Source: Ktedonobacterales bacterium (GTDB taxonomy: Bacteria > Chloroflexota > Ktedonobacteria > Ktedonobacterales > DATBGS01). Taken from it: a stretch of 64,000 bases of DNA. The DNA lies in the NCBI GenBank assembly GCA_036557285.1, contig DATBHW010000045.1:1-64000 (forward strand), read 5' to 3'. Below are positions 49,329-59,170 of this stretch, one piece after another. The translations under genes and the position numbers were made by a program. The notes beneath the pieces were generated by a model. That model was not told where the DNA came from. It saw only the letters and a list, made by a program, of their open reading frames with translations, and made no database searches. How positions within the stretch are numbered: position 1 is the first letter of the stretch; every line of letters begins with the position of its first letter.

Positions 49329-50849
49329 ATGTATCAAGAGGAGCATTTTGATCCCTCGACGCAGGCAACATCCAATTTCCTCGACGAGCGATCACAAAGG
49401 ATGGACTTCGGCGGCGCCGACTTCAACGGGACCGACACCGAGGGCAGCGAGGGTGAGAGCAACCCGATGGCCGAGCTGCTCAAAGAGCCAGCCCACTCGC
49501 TGCGCAGTGTCAAACGGGGGGATGTCGTTGATGGGAAGATTGTGCGCAAAGACCCCGAAGAAATCCTCGTGGACATCGGCCTGAAATCAGAAGGTGTGCT
49601 TTCCACCAAAGAACTGCCCGCCACCGGCTACGGTTCCTTCGATGAACTCAACATCGACGACGAGGTGCTGGTGTACGTGATGCAGCCAGAAACCCCGGAA
49701 GGCCATGCCATCGTCTCGCTCAAACGCGCCCGCATGGAGCGTCAGTGGCGCATCGCCCAGGAACAATATGAGCGCGGCGATCTGCTGGAGGCGAAGGTCA
49801 TTGACTTTAACAAGGGTGGCCTGATCGTTGATCTGGACGGCATTCGCGGCTTCGTGCCTATCTCGCAGATCCTCAACCTCAAGCGCGAAGATACTGCCGA
49901 CAGCGCCGAAACCAACGCCAAATTGCAGACGATGGTGGGCCGCTCGCTTCAACTGAAGATCATCGAGATCAACCGCAACCGCAACCGGCTTATTCTTTCG
50001 GAGCGGCTGGCTGTTCAGGAATGGCGCACCAAGCGGCGCGAAGAACTCTTGAATGAGTTGCAGGTTGGCGAAGTGCGCAAGGGAACGGTGAGCAATCTAG
50101 CGAACTTCGGCGCTTTTGTCGATCTGGGCGGCGCCGATGGCCTGGTTCACATCTCCCAGCTTGCCTGGAGCCGGGTCAACCACCCCAGCGAAGTGCTGCA
50201 CGTCGGCCAGGAAGTCGAGGTACAGGTGCTGGGTGTTGATAAAGAGAAAAAGAAGATCGCGCTCTCGATCAAGCGCGCCGAAGTGGACCCCTGGACCACC
50301 GTGGAACAGCGTTACCAGGTCGGCCAACTGGTCAAGGGCATCGTCACCAAGATCGCCCCGTTCGGCGCGTTCGCCCGTATCGAGGATGGCGTCGAGGGTC
50401 TGATCCATCTGTCAGAACTGCTGCCGGGTCAAGACCCCAAAACGGCGCTGCACGAGGGCCAGGAACTGACGCTGCGCATTCTGCGCATCGAAAGCGAGCG
50501 CCGACGCCTGGGCCTGAGCGTGCGCCAGGCCGCTGAGCCGGACCAGGAGCAGCCTGCTGAAGCAGCGATTCCTGCTGGCGAAGAAGGCCAGCCGAGCGAA
50601 CTCGCCGCTCAGCCAGAGCAGCCGACAGAAGAGACGCCAGCGCGAGAACCAGGGAAACGAGCAGCGCGCGAGAAGCCCGCAGAGGCTCCCAAAGCGGTAG
50701 AGAGCGCCGAAGAACTGACAGCGATGGCGGCAGCGTTCCACGCGGCTCGCCAGAACCGCGAACGTGAGGACACGGAAGAGCAGGAGGCGCCGTCGCCGCC
50801 AGTCGTTCCGCCAGAGGAACCAGGCCAGGAAGTTGGCAGAGAACAGTAA
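49329..50849 (+). CDS. rpsA: small ribosomal subunit protein bS1-like
   Basis: A 506-residue RNA-binding protein with four S1 (OB-fold) domains, at about residues 58-130, 147-215, 233-305 and 320-392 (for example VRKGTVSNLANFGAFVDLGG and VKGIVTKIAPFGAFARIEDG). The polar N-terminal 50 residues and the ~110-residue Glu/Pro/Ala-rich C-terminus are low complexity. It helps mRNA binding on the 30S subunit. GAGGGGG is upstream of the ATG. The long leader with a terminator suggests control by attenuation or autoregulation. Confidence 0.93.
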   Translation: MYQEEHFDPSTQATSNFLDERSQRMDFGGADFNGTDTEGSEGESNPMAELLKEPAHSLRSVKRGDVVDGKIVRKDPEEILVDIGLKSEGVLSTKELPATGYGSFDELNIDDEVLVYVMQPETPEGHAIVSLKRARMERQWRIAQEQYERGDLLEAKVIDFNKGGLIVDLDGIRGFVPISQILNLKREDTADSAETNAKLQTMVGRSLQLKIIEINRNRNRLILSERLAVQEWRTKRREELLNELQVGEVRKGTVSNLANFGAFVDLGGADGLVHISQLAWSRVNHPSEVLHVGQEVEVQVLGVDKEKKKIALSIKRAEVDPWTTVEQRYQVGQLVKGIVTKIAPFGAFARIEDGVEGLIHLSELLPGQDPKTALHEGQELTLRILRIESERRRLGLSVRQAAEPDQEQPAEAAIPAGEEGQPSELAAQPEQPTEETPAREPGKRAAREKPAEAPKAVESAEELTAMAAAFHAARQNREREDTEEQEAPSPPVVPPEEPGQEVGREQ

Positions 50850-50855
50850 TATCTC

Positions 50856-50953
50856 GCTGGCTGCTGGAAGAGGCAGCCAGCAGCCCTCAGATGAGGGCTG
50901 TGAGCAACCGTTCGGCCTCCTCCGCAGCCTATTGATGGGCTGCGGAGGAGGCC
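50856..50953. terminator. three consecutive hairpins after rpsA
   Basis: First: GCTGGCTGC / GCAGCCAGC (50856-50864, 50873-50881). Second: CAGCCCTC / GAGGGCTG (50881-50900). Third: a perfect 16-bp stem GGCCTCCTCCGCAGCC with its complement (50914-50929, 50938-50953). None has a strong T tract. The rest of 50954-51275 holds an extended -10 (TGCTATAAT, 51068-51076) and otherwise nothing I can name. Confidence 0.6.
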
Positions 50954-51275
50954 GCTCGATCTTCTCAGCCAGGCAAGCGCCAGATTTTCTGATGGCGTAT
51001 TTCCTGCGCTCTAACACCTGCGAACAGCATCGGTGTGAACAGGCTCATCTGCCCGATCAGAAAAGTTTGCTATAATGAGAATACCATCTATCCAGAACAC
51101 GTCAGCGATCTCTTGCAGTGTGATCTATCTGTCACCAATGTACGTAAGAGATGAAGAGGAGGATTTTTTTCCCAACGACAGGGCGGGTCTGCCGCATTCA
51201 TCGCTCGCTCGCATGATAGGGTTGCTGGCCCCGCGTGGAACCAGCAAATAAGCGGCACGACGATGGATACAACGC

Positions 51276-51304
51276 TTGACGCTCGCCCGCGCGTATTGTA
51301 TCAT
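51276..51304 (+). promoter_or_regulatory. promoter of clpC
   Basis: TTGACG (51276-51281), a 17-bp spacer and TATCAT (51299-51304). The start near 51311 gives a ~65-nt leader. I see no CIRCE inverted repeat or CtsR heptad repeat nearby. Confidence 0.6.
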
Positions 51305-51374
51305 GAAACTGTGGTCTACCTGAGCTATCAGAGGGCACGGTTTCTCCCTCTGCCTTGAAAGGGGGGTGACACAG

Positions 51375-53897
51375 GTGAACGACCGCGAACGTTTTGACAA
51401 ATTCACTGAGCGAGCCAGAAAGGTTCTCAGTCTCGCCCAGGAAGAAGCCCAGCGCTTCAACCACAACTATATCGGCACCGAGCATTTGCTCCTTGGCCTC
51501 GTCCGCGAGGGCGAGGGGGTTGCCGCCAAGGTTCTGAGCAACCTCGGCGTAGAACTCAACAAAGTTCGCAGCGCCGTCGAGTTTATCATAGGCCGGGGGG
51601 ATCGCATTGTCCTGGGAGAGATTGGCCTGACCCCACGCGCCAAGAAGGTCATCGAACTGGCGGTTGATGAAGCCCGCCGCCTGAACCATCACTACATCGG
51701 CACCGAACACCTGCTGCTGGGGTTGGTGCGCGAAGGCGAAGGCATTGCCGCCGGAGTGCTGGAGAGCCTGGGCGTCAACCTGGAAAAGGTACGCACTCAG
51801 ACCATCCAGGTACTCAGCCAGGCCAGCAGCCCACATGGGCATACCGATCCCAAGCACTCCAAAACGCCCACCATTGACCAGATGGGCATGGACCTGACGG
51901 CTGCGGCGCGCGCCGGAAAACTGGACCCCATCATCGGGCGCGAAAAAGAGATTGAGCGCGTGATTCAAATCCTCTCGCGGCGCCTGAAGAACAACCCCGC
52001 CCTCATTGGCGAGCCGGGTGTTGGGAAAACTGCCATTGCCGAAGGGCTGGCTCAGAAGATCATTGCGGGCGAAGTCCCTGAGACACTCGCTGGCAAGCGA
52101 TTGCTCACCCTGGATGTGGGTTCGCTGGTCGCGGGCACCAAGTATCGCGGCGAATTTGAAGAGCGACTCAAGAAAATCATCGAGGAGATTCGCAGCAGCG
52201 GCGACTGCATTATTTTCATTGACGAACTGCATACGCTAGTCGGCGCAGGCGCGGCAGAAGGGGCGGTGGACGCGGCCAATATTTTGAAGCCGGCCCTCTC
52301 TCGCGGCGAACTCCAGTGCATCGGCGCCACCACGCTTGATGAATATCGCAAGTATATCGAGCGTGACCAGGCTCTGCAACGGCGCTTCCAGGAAGTCATG
52401 GTGCGCGAATCTACCGTTGAGGAAACCATTGACATCCTCAAAGGTATCCGCGAAAAGTACGAGCAACATCATCGCCTGACCATCTCCGACGCGGCCATCA
52501 AAGCCTCCGCCGAAATGGCAAGCCGCTATATCACCGACCGCTTCCTGCCTGACAAGGCTATTGACCTGGTTGACGAGGCTGCCAGCCGTGTTCGCATGCA
52601 GCGTTCCCTAGCTCCCCTCAACCTCAAAGAAGCCATGAAGGGACTGGAGGCCGTCCTCACTGAAAAGGAGTCTGCCATCCAGCAGCAGGAATACGAACTG
52701 GCGGCGGAACTGCGTGACCGCGAGGTCAAGCTGCGTGACCGTATCGCCAAGCTCGAATCCGGCTGGCACAAAGAGCAAGGCAACGAGAAACCCGTTGTTG
52801 GCGAAGAGGATATTGCCCAGATCGTCTCGATGTGGACAGGTATCCCCGTCATGCGCATCGCCCAGGAAGAGTCGGTCCGGCTGCTCCAAATGGAAGAAGC
52901 GTTGCACAAGCGTATCATTGGACAGCAGGAGCCAATCGACATCATCAGCAAGGCTGTGCGCCGCGCGAGGGCTGGCCTGAAAGACCCCAAGCGCCCCATT
53001 GGTTCATTTATCTTCATGGGGCCAACCGGCGTCGGCAAGACCGAGCTGGCGAAGGCGCTGGCCGAGTTTATGTTTGGCAGCGAAGACGCCCTTATCAAGA
53101 TCGATATGTCTGAGTTCATGGAGCGCCACGCGGCAGCCCGTCTCGTGGGCGCGCCTCCGGGCTATGTCGGCTACGAAGAGGGCGGCCAGTTAACTGAGGC
53201 GGTACGCCGCAAGTCCTACAGCGTCATCTTGCTCGATGAGATCGAGAAGGCGCACCCGGATGTCTTCAATATGCTCCTCCAGATTTTGGAGGATGGCAAG
53301 CTGACCGACGCAAAGGGTCGCACAGTGGATTTCCGCAACACCATTGTGATAATGACCTCCAACGTCGGCGCCAGCGAAATGAACAAAGCCGCGTCCATCG
53401 GCTTCGCGCAAGGCAAGGATAAAGCCAAAGCCGCGCAGCAGGAATACGAGCGCATGAAGGATAAGGTCTTGAGCGAACTCAAGAACACCTTCAAGCCCGA
53501 ATTCCTGAACCGTATTGACGCGATCATTGTCTTCCACTCCCTCAAGCAAGAGGAAGTGCGCCAGATCGTTGATTTGATGCTGGCTCGCGTGCGTGTGCAG
53601 CTCACCGAGCAGCAGGTCGAGCTGATCGTGTCCGACGACACCAAGGATTTCCTGGTGACAAAGGGCTTCGACCCGCAGTTTGGCGCTCGCCCGCTGCGCC
53701 GGACCATTCAGAACATGGTAGAAGACCCTCTGGCCGAGGGTCTGCTCCAGGGGAAGTTTAAGCCCGGTGACGTGGTGGAAGCGCTGGTCATTGATGGCGT
53801 GCTGGTACTCGAACCCCGCCGCCCATTGGAGGCTTTGCCGCCCCCGCCACCGGAGGCCGCGCTTTCGGCTGGTGAAGCGGCAGGCGAAAGTCTATAA
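51375..53897 (+). CDS. clpC: ATP-dependent Clp protease ATPase subunit ClpC
   Basis: An 840-residue AAA+ unfoldase of the ClpC type, which feeds substrates to ClpP. Two N-terminal Clp repeats ([20 protein letters not shown] and [20 protein letters not shown]) precede NBD1, with Walker [14 protein letters not shown] (~213) and Walker [12 protein letters not shown]. The UVR/M-domain ([16 protein letters not shown]) leads to NBD2 with Walker [14 protein letters not shown] (~548) and a C-terminal [18 protein letters not shown] 51375 is chosen because AAAGGGGGG precedes it by 8 nt. It begins a Firmicutes-like clpC-radA-yacL-ispD-ispF order. Confidence 0.96.
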   Translation: MNDRERFDKFTERARKVLSLAQEEAQRFNHNYIGTEHLLLGLVREGEGVAAKVLSNLGVELNKVRSAVEFIIGRGDRIVLGEIGLTPRAKKVIELAVDEARRLNHHYIGTEHLLLGLVREGEGIAAGVLESLGVNLEKVRTQTIQVLSQASSPHGHTDPKHSKTPTIDQMGMDLTAAARAGKLDPIIGREKEIERVIQILSRRLKNNPALIGEPGVGKTAIAEGLAQKIIAGEVPETLAGKRLLTLDVGSLVAGTKYRGEFEERLKKIIEEIRSSGDCIIFIDELHTLVGAGAAEGAVDAANILKPALSRGELQCIGATTLDEYRKYIERDQALQRRFQEVMVRESTVEETIDILKGIREKYEQHHRLTISDAAIKASAEMASRYITDRFLPDKAIDLVDEAASRVRMQRSLAPLNLKEAMKGLEAVLTEKESAIQQQEYELAAELRDREVKLRDRIAKLESGWHKEQGNEKPVVGEEDIAQIVSMWTGIPVMRIAQEESVRLLQMEEALHKRIIGQQEPIDIISKAVRRARAGLKDPKRPIGSFIFMGPTGVGKTELAKALAEFMFGSEDALIKIDMSEFMERHAAARLVGAPPGYVGYEEGGQLTEAVRRKSYSVILLDEIEKAHPDVFNMLLQILEDGKLTDAKGRTVDFRNTIVIMTSNVGASEMNKAASIGFAQGKDKAKAAQQEYERMKDKVLSELKNTFKPEFLNRIDAIIVFHSLKQEEVRQIVDLMLARVRVQLTEQQVELIVSDDTKDFLVTKGFDPQFGARPLRRTIQNMVEDPLAEGLLQGKFKPGDVVEALVIDGVLVLEPRRPLEALPPPPPEAALSAGEAAGESL

Positions 53898-54040
53898 CGT
53901 GTAGGGCCTGGGCCAGTTCGTTCCAACGTTCGCAGGTGGCCCCCGTTGGGAGCTACGCGCCGCAGCGCAGCCCCCAGCAGGGGAGCATGTGCGCCATTTT
54001 AAGAACGGGTCCAGGCTCTTTCTGCCCTTTCAGGATCACT

Positions 54041-55549
54041 ATGCCTAAAACCTATACGAAATATACCTGCCAGCAATGCGGCTATGAAAGCGCGAAATAT
54101 CTGGGCCGCTGTCCAGATTGCAGCGCCTGGAACAGCATGGTTGAAACAGTTGAGCAAGCAGCATCGGCTGCGCGCGCTAGCGGAGGAAGCCAGCGCGCGT
54201 CAGGCGGCCTCAGCGGCATCTACAACCAGCCTATCCCCTTGCCGGAGGTTCGCGCCATCGCCCATACACGACTCAGCACCGGCATTGGCGAGATGAATCG
54301 TGTGCTGGGAGGCGGTCTGGTGCCGGGTTCAGTGGTGTTGATCGGCGGCGAGCCGGGCATCGGTAAATCAACGCTGCTGCTGCAAGTCGCGGGCAATATT
54401 GCCGAAACCACCGGTGTCGTGTTGTATGTCACTGCCGAAGAATCCGCGGAACAGGTGAAGATACGCGCCGAGCGCCTGGGTATCTCCAGCAGCCGCCTGA
54501 GCCTGTATCCTGAAAGCGACCTCGATACCATCGCGGAAGCCATCAACGGCCTCAAGCCCGCGCTGGTCATTGTTGATTCAATTCAGACGATTGCCTCTGA
54601 GCAACTGACCTCGGCCCCCGGCAGCATCAGCCAGGTCCGCGATGGGGCCAACCGGCTGCACCGCATCGCCAAAAGCCTGCACATCCCCATCTTCATCATC
54701 GGCCACGTCACCAAAGAAGGCTCGGTGGCCGGACCACGCGCCCTGGAGCACATCGTTGATGCCGTCCTCTATCTCGAAGGTGAACGCTTCCATACCTATC
54801 GCCTCTTGCGCGGCGCGAAAAATCGTTTTGGCGCTACCCATGAGGTAGGCGTATTTGAGATGCAGGGAGAAGGGATGGTTGAAATCCCCAACCCTTCGGC
54901 GGTCTTCCTGAACGAGCGTGGACCGCGCTCCACCGGAACATCCGTCGTCGTCAGCATGGAAGGCACGCGCCCGCTGCTGGTGGAGGTGCAGGCGTTGACC
55001 TCCACGACAGCGTTTGGCACGCCGCGCATCACCACTACCGGCGTTGACCATAATCGCTTGTTGATGCTGCTGGCCGTTCTAACCAAGCGAGTTGGCCTCT
55101 TGTTGTATAATCATGATGTCTATGTCAATGTTGTTGGCGGCTTTAGTCTGGACGAGCCGGGCGTTGATCTAGGAGTGGCAGCGGCAGTGGCCTCCAGCTT
55201 CAAAGAGCGGCAGGTTCCTCCTGATGTCGCGCTCATCGGCGAGGTTGGCCTCTCCGGCGAGGTACGCTCAGTCAGTCGGGTGGCGCTGCGGGTGCGCGAA
55301 GCGGCAAAACTAGGATTTCGTCGTTGCATTGTGCCGAAGTCTGGCACGCCTCTTGATATATTGGATAACTGGACCCCATCAACATCTGGGCAGGCGCTCG
55401 ATCACGACGGGGATGGCCCCCGCGAACGGGGAGCGCAGCCCCACGCGAAAGCGAAAACCAGCCCAGGCTCGCCAGCAGAAGGCCGCCAGGGCATCGAACT
55501 GGTGCGAGTGGCGACATTGGCCCAGGCATTGGAAGCCGCGCTTGACTAA
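54041..55549 (+). CDS. radA: DNA repair protein RadA
   Basis: A 502-residue branch-migration ATPase of recombination. It begins MPKTYTKYTCQQCGYESAKY with the C4 zinc finger (CQQC...CPDC). Walker A is GEPGIGKSTLLLQ (~103) and the RadA-specific KNRFG motif is in GAKNRFGATHEVG. The C-terminal Lon-like domain (DVYVNVVGGFSLDEPGVDLG) follows. A ~45-residue polar insertion (DHDGDGPRERGAQPHAKAKT and more) precedes the final IELVRVATL. The usual downstream partner disA is absent here. Confidence 0.95.
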   Translation: MPKTYTKYTCQQCGYESAKYLGRCPDCSAWNSMVETVEQAASAARASGGSQRASGGLSGIYNQPIPLPEVRAIAHTRLSTGIGEMNRVLGGGLVPGSVVLIGGEPGIGKSTLLLQVAGNIAETTGVVLYVTAEESAEQVKIRAERLGISSSRLSLYPESDLDTIAEAINGLKPALVIVDSIQTIASEQLTSAPGSISQVRDGANRLHRIAKSLHIPIFIIGHVTKEGSVAGPRALEHIVDAVLYLEGERFHTYRLLRGAKNRFGATHEVGVFEMQGEGMVEIPNPSAVFLNERGPRSTGTSVVVSMEGTRPLLVEVQALTSTTAFGTPRITTTGVDHNRLLMLLAVLTKRVGLLLYNHDVYVNVVGGFSLDEPGVDLGVAAAVASSFKERQVPPDVALIGEVGLSGEVRSVSRVALRVREAAKLGFRRCIVPKSGTPLDILDNWTPSTSGQALDHDGDGPRERGAQPHAKAKTSPGSPAEGRQGIELVRVATLAQALEAALD

Positions 55550-55957
55550 CCAGCGTATCATGAAAAGAAGACCACTGTGTAGTAAAGAGTAGCAGATAAG
55601 CATTACTGGAGTTCAACATCGTGTACCCCAGAGATGCAATCAACTTTTTCGGTAGCATCTATTTGGACAAACAAGGAGATCCAGAGGGGCGTAGGCGCTC
55701 ATCAACTCATCAGAGCTGGATGAACTGGCAGGTGATGTTGACTGCACTTATCCATTGTTTATTGCTTGCCCCCTCTGATAGCGCAGCACAGCAGATACCA
55801 CCTGGAAAAGAAAGCTGGGCCACTCAAAGGTTCAGGAGAGGTGGTGTCGGCTCTCTCGCAGCACAGGTAGCCCTATGGTGGGGGAACTTGAGGAGGGAAC
55901 CATCCCTAAGCCATAACCTGGCTTCGTGGAGATGCACAGCTTTGGAGGTTGCAAAGC
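55550..55957. other. 408-bp intergenic region between radA and the PIN-TRAM gene
   Basis: disA commonly occupies this place in Firmicutes. I see no gene here: the open frames have no ribosome binding site or domain. A TTGACT at 55737 could be a -35, but no matching -10 is convincing. Confidence 0.5.
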
Positions 55958-57136
55958 ATGTCAGCAGCACTTATTTCCCGCATCAGCGGGGCAATCGTCG
56001 CCGCAGGTCTGAGCCTGGGCATTATGTGGGAGCAAAACCAGTGGGGCTGGTGGTGGCCTATTGTAGCAGGCATCGCGGCGGCCTGTGGGGTGATAGCGTT
56101 TATCATTACCCCTTATATCACCATCTACCCCTATCGCTGGGTGCGTGATACCATTCGCCGCGCCTCGGCAGGTGATATTGTTGCGGCAACCATCGGCCTG
56201 ATTGTCGGGTTGATTATTGCGGCATTGCTTACGCTGCCATTATCAGAACTCACCTTTCTGAGTCTTGGGAAAGTGCTTCCCTTCCTGGGCGCGCTGCTCT
56301 TTGGCTATCTAGGCGTGGCAACTGCCGTCTTACAAAAGCAGGAACTCGCCCATCTTTTCAGCGGCATCTGGACAGTGCGCCAGCGCCGCGCACAAGAGCG
56401 CGAAGAGCGGGACCGCGAGAAAGGCGACCGGGAGAATCGAGACCGCGAAAGCGGCTCTCTGGAAGAAGTCGAAGGCCGGGACCGCCGCCGAGACAACGAA
56501 AGTCGGGCCAAAAAGAACGGCAAAGTCTCCGATAAGATTTTGCTCGACACCAGCGCCATCATTGACGGACGCATCGCCGACATCAGCCAGACGGGCTTCG
56601 TCAATGGCACGCTCCTGGTGCCGCGCTTTGTGCTGGAGGAACTGCAACATATCGCCGACTCGGCTGATACCCTGCGCCGCAACCGGGGTCGGCGCGGGCT
56701 GGACATCCTCAACCGGCTGCAAAAAGAAACCAACATCCCCGTTGAGATCTCCGATAACGACATTGATGGGATCGTCGAGGTAGACGCCAAGCTGGTCAAA
56801 ATGGCCCGCAACCTGCACTGCCCCATCATCACCAACGACTTTAACCTCAACCGCGTGGCCGAGCTTCAGGGCGTCAAAGTCCTCAATATCAATGAACTGG
56901 CAAACGCCGTCAAGCCCGTTCTGCTGCCTGGCGAAGAGATGCTGGTCAAGATCATTCAGGACGGCAAAGAGCTTGGTCAGGGCGTTGGCTATCTTGATGA
57001 TGGCACGATGATCGTCGTAGAGGGTGGCCGCCAGCACATGAACAGCACCGTCGAAGTCACCGTGACGCGCGTGCTGCAAACGGTGGCTGGCCGGATGATT
57101 TTCGCCCACCCCAAAGGCAGCCCATCGAAGAAGTAG
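55958..57136 (+). CDS. yacL: YacL-type PIN-TRAM domain membrane protein
   Basis: A 392-residue protein from the ATG at 55958, preceded by GGAGG. Four membrane spans (~10-120) are followed by a highly charged linker (ERDREKGDRENRDRESGSLE). Then comes a PIN nuclease-fold domain with the acidic residues LLDTSAIIDGRI, LEELQHIADS and ITNDFNLNRVA, and a C-terminal TRAM RNA-binding domain (GEEMLVKIIQDGKELGQGVG). The order membrane-PIN-TRAM and the position before ispD match B. subtilis YacL. A probable membrane-bound RNase or RNA-binding factor. Confidence 0.9.
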   Translation: MSAALISRISGAIVAAGLSLGIMWEQNQWGWWWPIVAGIAAACGVIAFIITPYITIYPYRWVRDTIRRASAGDIVAATIGLIVGLIIAALLTLPLSELTFLSLGKVLPFLGALLFGYLGVATAVLQKQELAHLFSGIWTVRQRRAQEREERDREKGDRENRDRESGSLEEVEGRDRRRDNESRAKKNGKVSDKILLDTSAIIDGRIADISQTGFVNGTLLVPRFVLEELQHIADSADTLRRNRGRRGLDILNRLQKETNIPVEISDNDIDGIVEVDAKLVKMARNLHCPIITNDFNLNRVAELQGVKVLNINELANAVKPVLLPGEEMLVKIIQDGKELGQGVGYLDDGTMIVVEGGRQHMNSTVEVTVTRVLQTVAGRMIFAHPKGSPSKK

Positions 57137-57157
57137 CCAGGCAGAAAGTGACGCGGA

Positions 57158-57904
57158 ATGAGCAGCGAGCGCGGGCGCGCGAGCGCCCACCGCCAAAGGC
57201 GCAAACGGGTGGCCGCCGTCATTGTCGCGGCAGGCAGCAGCCAGCGCATGCAAGGCATCAACAAAACCTGGGCTAGCCTGGGCGGGAAGCCGCTCCTGGC
57301 CCACAGCATCGCTGTCTTCGAGCAATCCGGGCTGATTGATGATCTGGTCGTCGTACTGGCAAAAGAGGCGCTGATCGAGGGCAAACGGCGGCGCGAGCAA
57401 GAGGGCTGGGGAGCAATGTGCTGCTTCACGCCCGGCGGCGCCCGGCGGCGCGACTCTGCGCTGGCCGGACTGGAGGCGCTTGCGCCTGCTCCCGACTATG
57501 TGCTGATTCACGATGGGGCGCGGCCATTCATCACCACGACGCTGATCGAGCAAGGGCTGGCTGCCGCTCGACGACACGGTGCAGCTACCGCTGCCGTTCC
57601 CGTCAAGGACACCATCAAGCGCGTCGGGCCGGATGGGCTGGTGCTGGAAACGCTGGACCGCGCCGCGCTCTGGTCCATTCAGACGCCCCAGGTCTTCGCC
57701 TATGACCTCATCCTCGCTGCCCATCACACTATCGAACCGGCCTGGGACGCCACCGACGACGCCGCGCTGGTCGAGCGCGCGGGCCACCCCGTCGCCCTCT
57801 TCATGGGCGCGTATGAAAATATCAAAATCACCACTCCCGACGACCTGCTGATCGCCGAGGCCATGCTCAACCGTCTGGCAAAGAGTTCTGCGCTATCCGG
57901 CTGA
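57158..57904 (+). CDS. ispD: 2-C-methyl-D-erythritol 4-phosphate cytidylyltransferase
   Basis: A 248-residue enzyme of the MEP isoprenoid pathway that joins CTP and MEP to form CDP-ME. It contains the nucleotide-binding AAVIVAAGSSQRMQGINKTW, the core LIHDGARPFITTTLIEQGLA, and AALWSIQTPQVFAYDLI followed by ENIKITTPDDLLIAEAML. The polar N-terminus (RGRASAHRQRRKR) is a few residues longer than usual. It is 21 nt after yacL and co-directional with ispF, the usual pair. Confidence 0.96.
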   Translation: MSSERGRASAHRQRRKRVAAVIVAAGSSQRMQGINKTWASLGGKPLLAHSIAVFEQSGLIDDLVVVLAKEALIEGKRRREQEGWGAMCCFTPGGARRRDSALAGLEALAPAPDYVLIHDGARPFITTTLIEQGLAAARRHGAATAAVPVKDTIKRVGPDGLVLETLDRAALWSIQTPQVFAYDLILAAHHTIEPAWDATDDAALVERAGHPVALFMGAYENIKITTPDDLLIAEAMLNRLAKSSALSG

Positions 57905-57912
57905 ATACTGCT

Positions 57913-57938
57913 GGTAGCGCCGCCGTTCCTGGCGGCAA
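57913..57938 (+). repeat. REP-like palindromic element, copy 3
   Basis: GGTAGCGCCGCCGTTCCTGG followed by CGGCAA, one mismatch from the 22-base core of copy 1 at 995-1020. It lies between ispD and ispF, as expected for an intergenic REP-type element. Confidence 0.55.
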
Positions 57939-57990
57939 GTCGGTTCGCTATTCAGCAAGAGTTGGCTTACTATCAATAAAGGCACGCGCT

Positions 57991-58470
57991 ATGGCTATAA
58001 GAATTGGTATCGGCTACGACGTTCACGGCTTCACTGAAGGACGCCCGTTGGTGATTGGCGGCGTAGCAATCCCCCACGCGCGCGGGCTGGCGGGCCATTC
58101 TGACGCCGACGTGTTGATTCACGCCATCGTTGATGCCCTCCTGGGCGCGGCGGCGCTGGGCGACATCGGCAGCCACTTCCCCTCCAACGACCTACGTTGG
58201 AAAGATGCGCCCAGCCGCGCCTTCCTGAGCTACACCCGCGATCTGCTGGCGGCGCGAGGCTGGCGCGTGAGCAATCTCGACGCCGTAATCGTGGCCGAGC
58301 GCCCGAAGCTGGCCCCACATATTCCAACTATGCGCGCCGAACTGGCGCGTCAGTTAGAAATTGACCTGGAGCAGATCAGCGTCAAAGCCACCACCACCGA
58401 TGGCCTCGGCTTTACCGGGCGCGAAGAAGGCATCGGCTGCTGCGCCGTCGTCCTCATCGAGCGCAGCTAG
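57991..58470 (+). CDS. ispF: 2-C-methyl-D-erythritol 2,4-cyclodiphosphate synthase
   Basis: A 159-residue MEP-pathway enzyme. Signatures: RIGIGYDVHGF (metal-binding Asp-x-His), GHSDADVLIHAIVDALLGAA (the IspF PROSITE-like motif with metal-ligand His) and GDIGSHFPSNDLRWKDAPSR. KATTTDGLGFTGREEGIGCC forms the C-terminal active-site loop. Directly after ispD, with the REP-like element between. It converts CDP-ME 2-phosphate into ME-cPP with release of CMP. Confidence 0.97.
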   Translation: MAIRIGIGYDVHGFTEGRPLVIGGVAIPHARGLAGHSDADVLIHAIVDALLGAAALGDIGSHFPSNDLRWKDAPSRAFLSYTRDLLAARGWRVSNLDAVIVAERPKLAPHIPTMRAELARQLEIDLEQISVKATTTDGLGFTGREEGIGCCAVVLIERS

Positions 58471-58558
58471 TCCGTGTACCCGCAAACAAGCAGCAGGCCA
58501 TACAGGACGTGGAAACAATGCGCGCAAAACAGGAGTCCCAGATACCAGCCAGCAGGCT

Positions 58559-59170
58559 TCATGCTCGTGCAAACACGTCGGCAACCGTCATCGTAAAACC
58601 AGGAACCGCATCGTACCCTTCAAGCGTCTCTCCAACGCGCATAATGAGGCCAGGTCCGTCCTGGTCCCCTGGCCGCCAGACCTCTACCTCCCGACGTTTG
58701 GGCCACACAATCCACCCCAACCGTGAGCCAGCGGCAAGATAGCGTTTGATGTGCGTGCGCATCTTGGAACGAAACTGGCTCTTGCTGGCGATCTCCACGA
58801 CAAAATCGGGGGCCAACCTGGGCGCGATCTCCTTTTCGTCGGCGGCGTCAATGATGGGGAGCAGTTGAGCGCGAACAAACGCCACATCTGGATGCCACAC
58901 CGTCTCACCCTCGTCTCCAGGCTGGCTGAGATCATATTCGTATTGCTGCATCGTGACCCGCCCCAGGTCGCGGGAGTCCACCGAGGTACGCAACGCCATC
59001 GCTATGTTTAGCGCAATGACATCGTGCTTGCTATAATGCACGCCCAAAAGGAACACCAACCTTCCATTGGTGAGTTCGGTGCTGCCCCGTTCCACTTCTG
59101 GGAGATGGCAATACTCGGCTGCCGTCATCAAATCTCCCTCGTATTCTCGATAGTAGTGTTCCAGTGCCAT
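58559..59170 (-). CDS. Uma2/DUF820 family restriction-endonuclease-fold protein
   Basis: A 203-residue protein from the ATG at 59170 (GAAAGAGGG upstream): MALEHYYREYEGDLMTAAEY, TNGRLVFLLGVHYSKHDVIA, HPDVAFVRAQLLPIIDA, APDFVVEIASKSQFRSKMRT and KRYLAAGSRLGWIVWPKRRE. This is the PD-(D/E)XK nuclease fold of the Uma2 family, with the D...E-x-x/S-K arrangement (PDFVVEIASKS). Uma2 genes are frequent in Chloroflexota and cyanobacteria, with unclear function. It breaks the ispF-cysS order found in Firmicutes. Confidence 0.9.
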   Translation of the reverse strand: MALEHYYREYEGDLMTAAEYCHLPEVERGSTELTNGRLVFLLGVHYSKHDVIALNIAMALRTSVDSRDLGRVTMQQYEYDLSQPGDEGETVWHPDVAFVRAQLLPIIDAADEKEIAPRLAPDFVVEIASKSQFRSKMRTHIKRYLAAGSRLGWIVWPKRREVEVWRPGDQDGPGLIMRVGETLEGYDAVPGFTMTVADVFARA

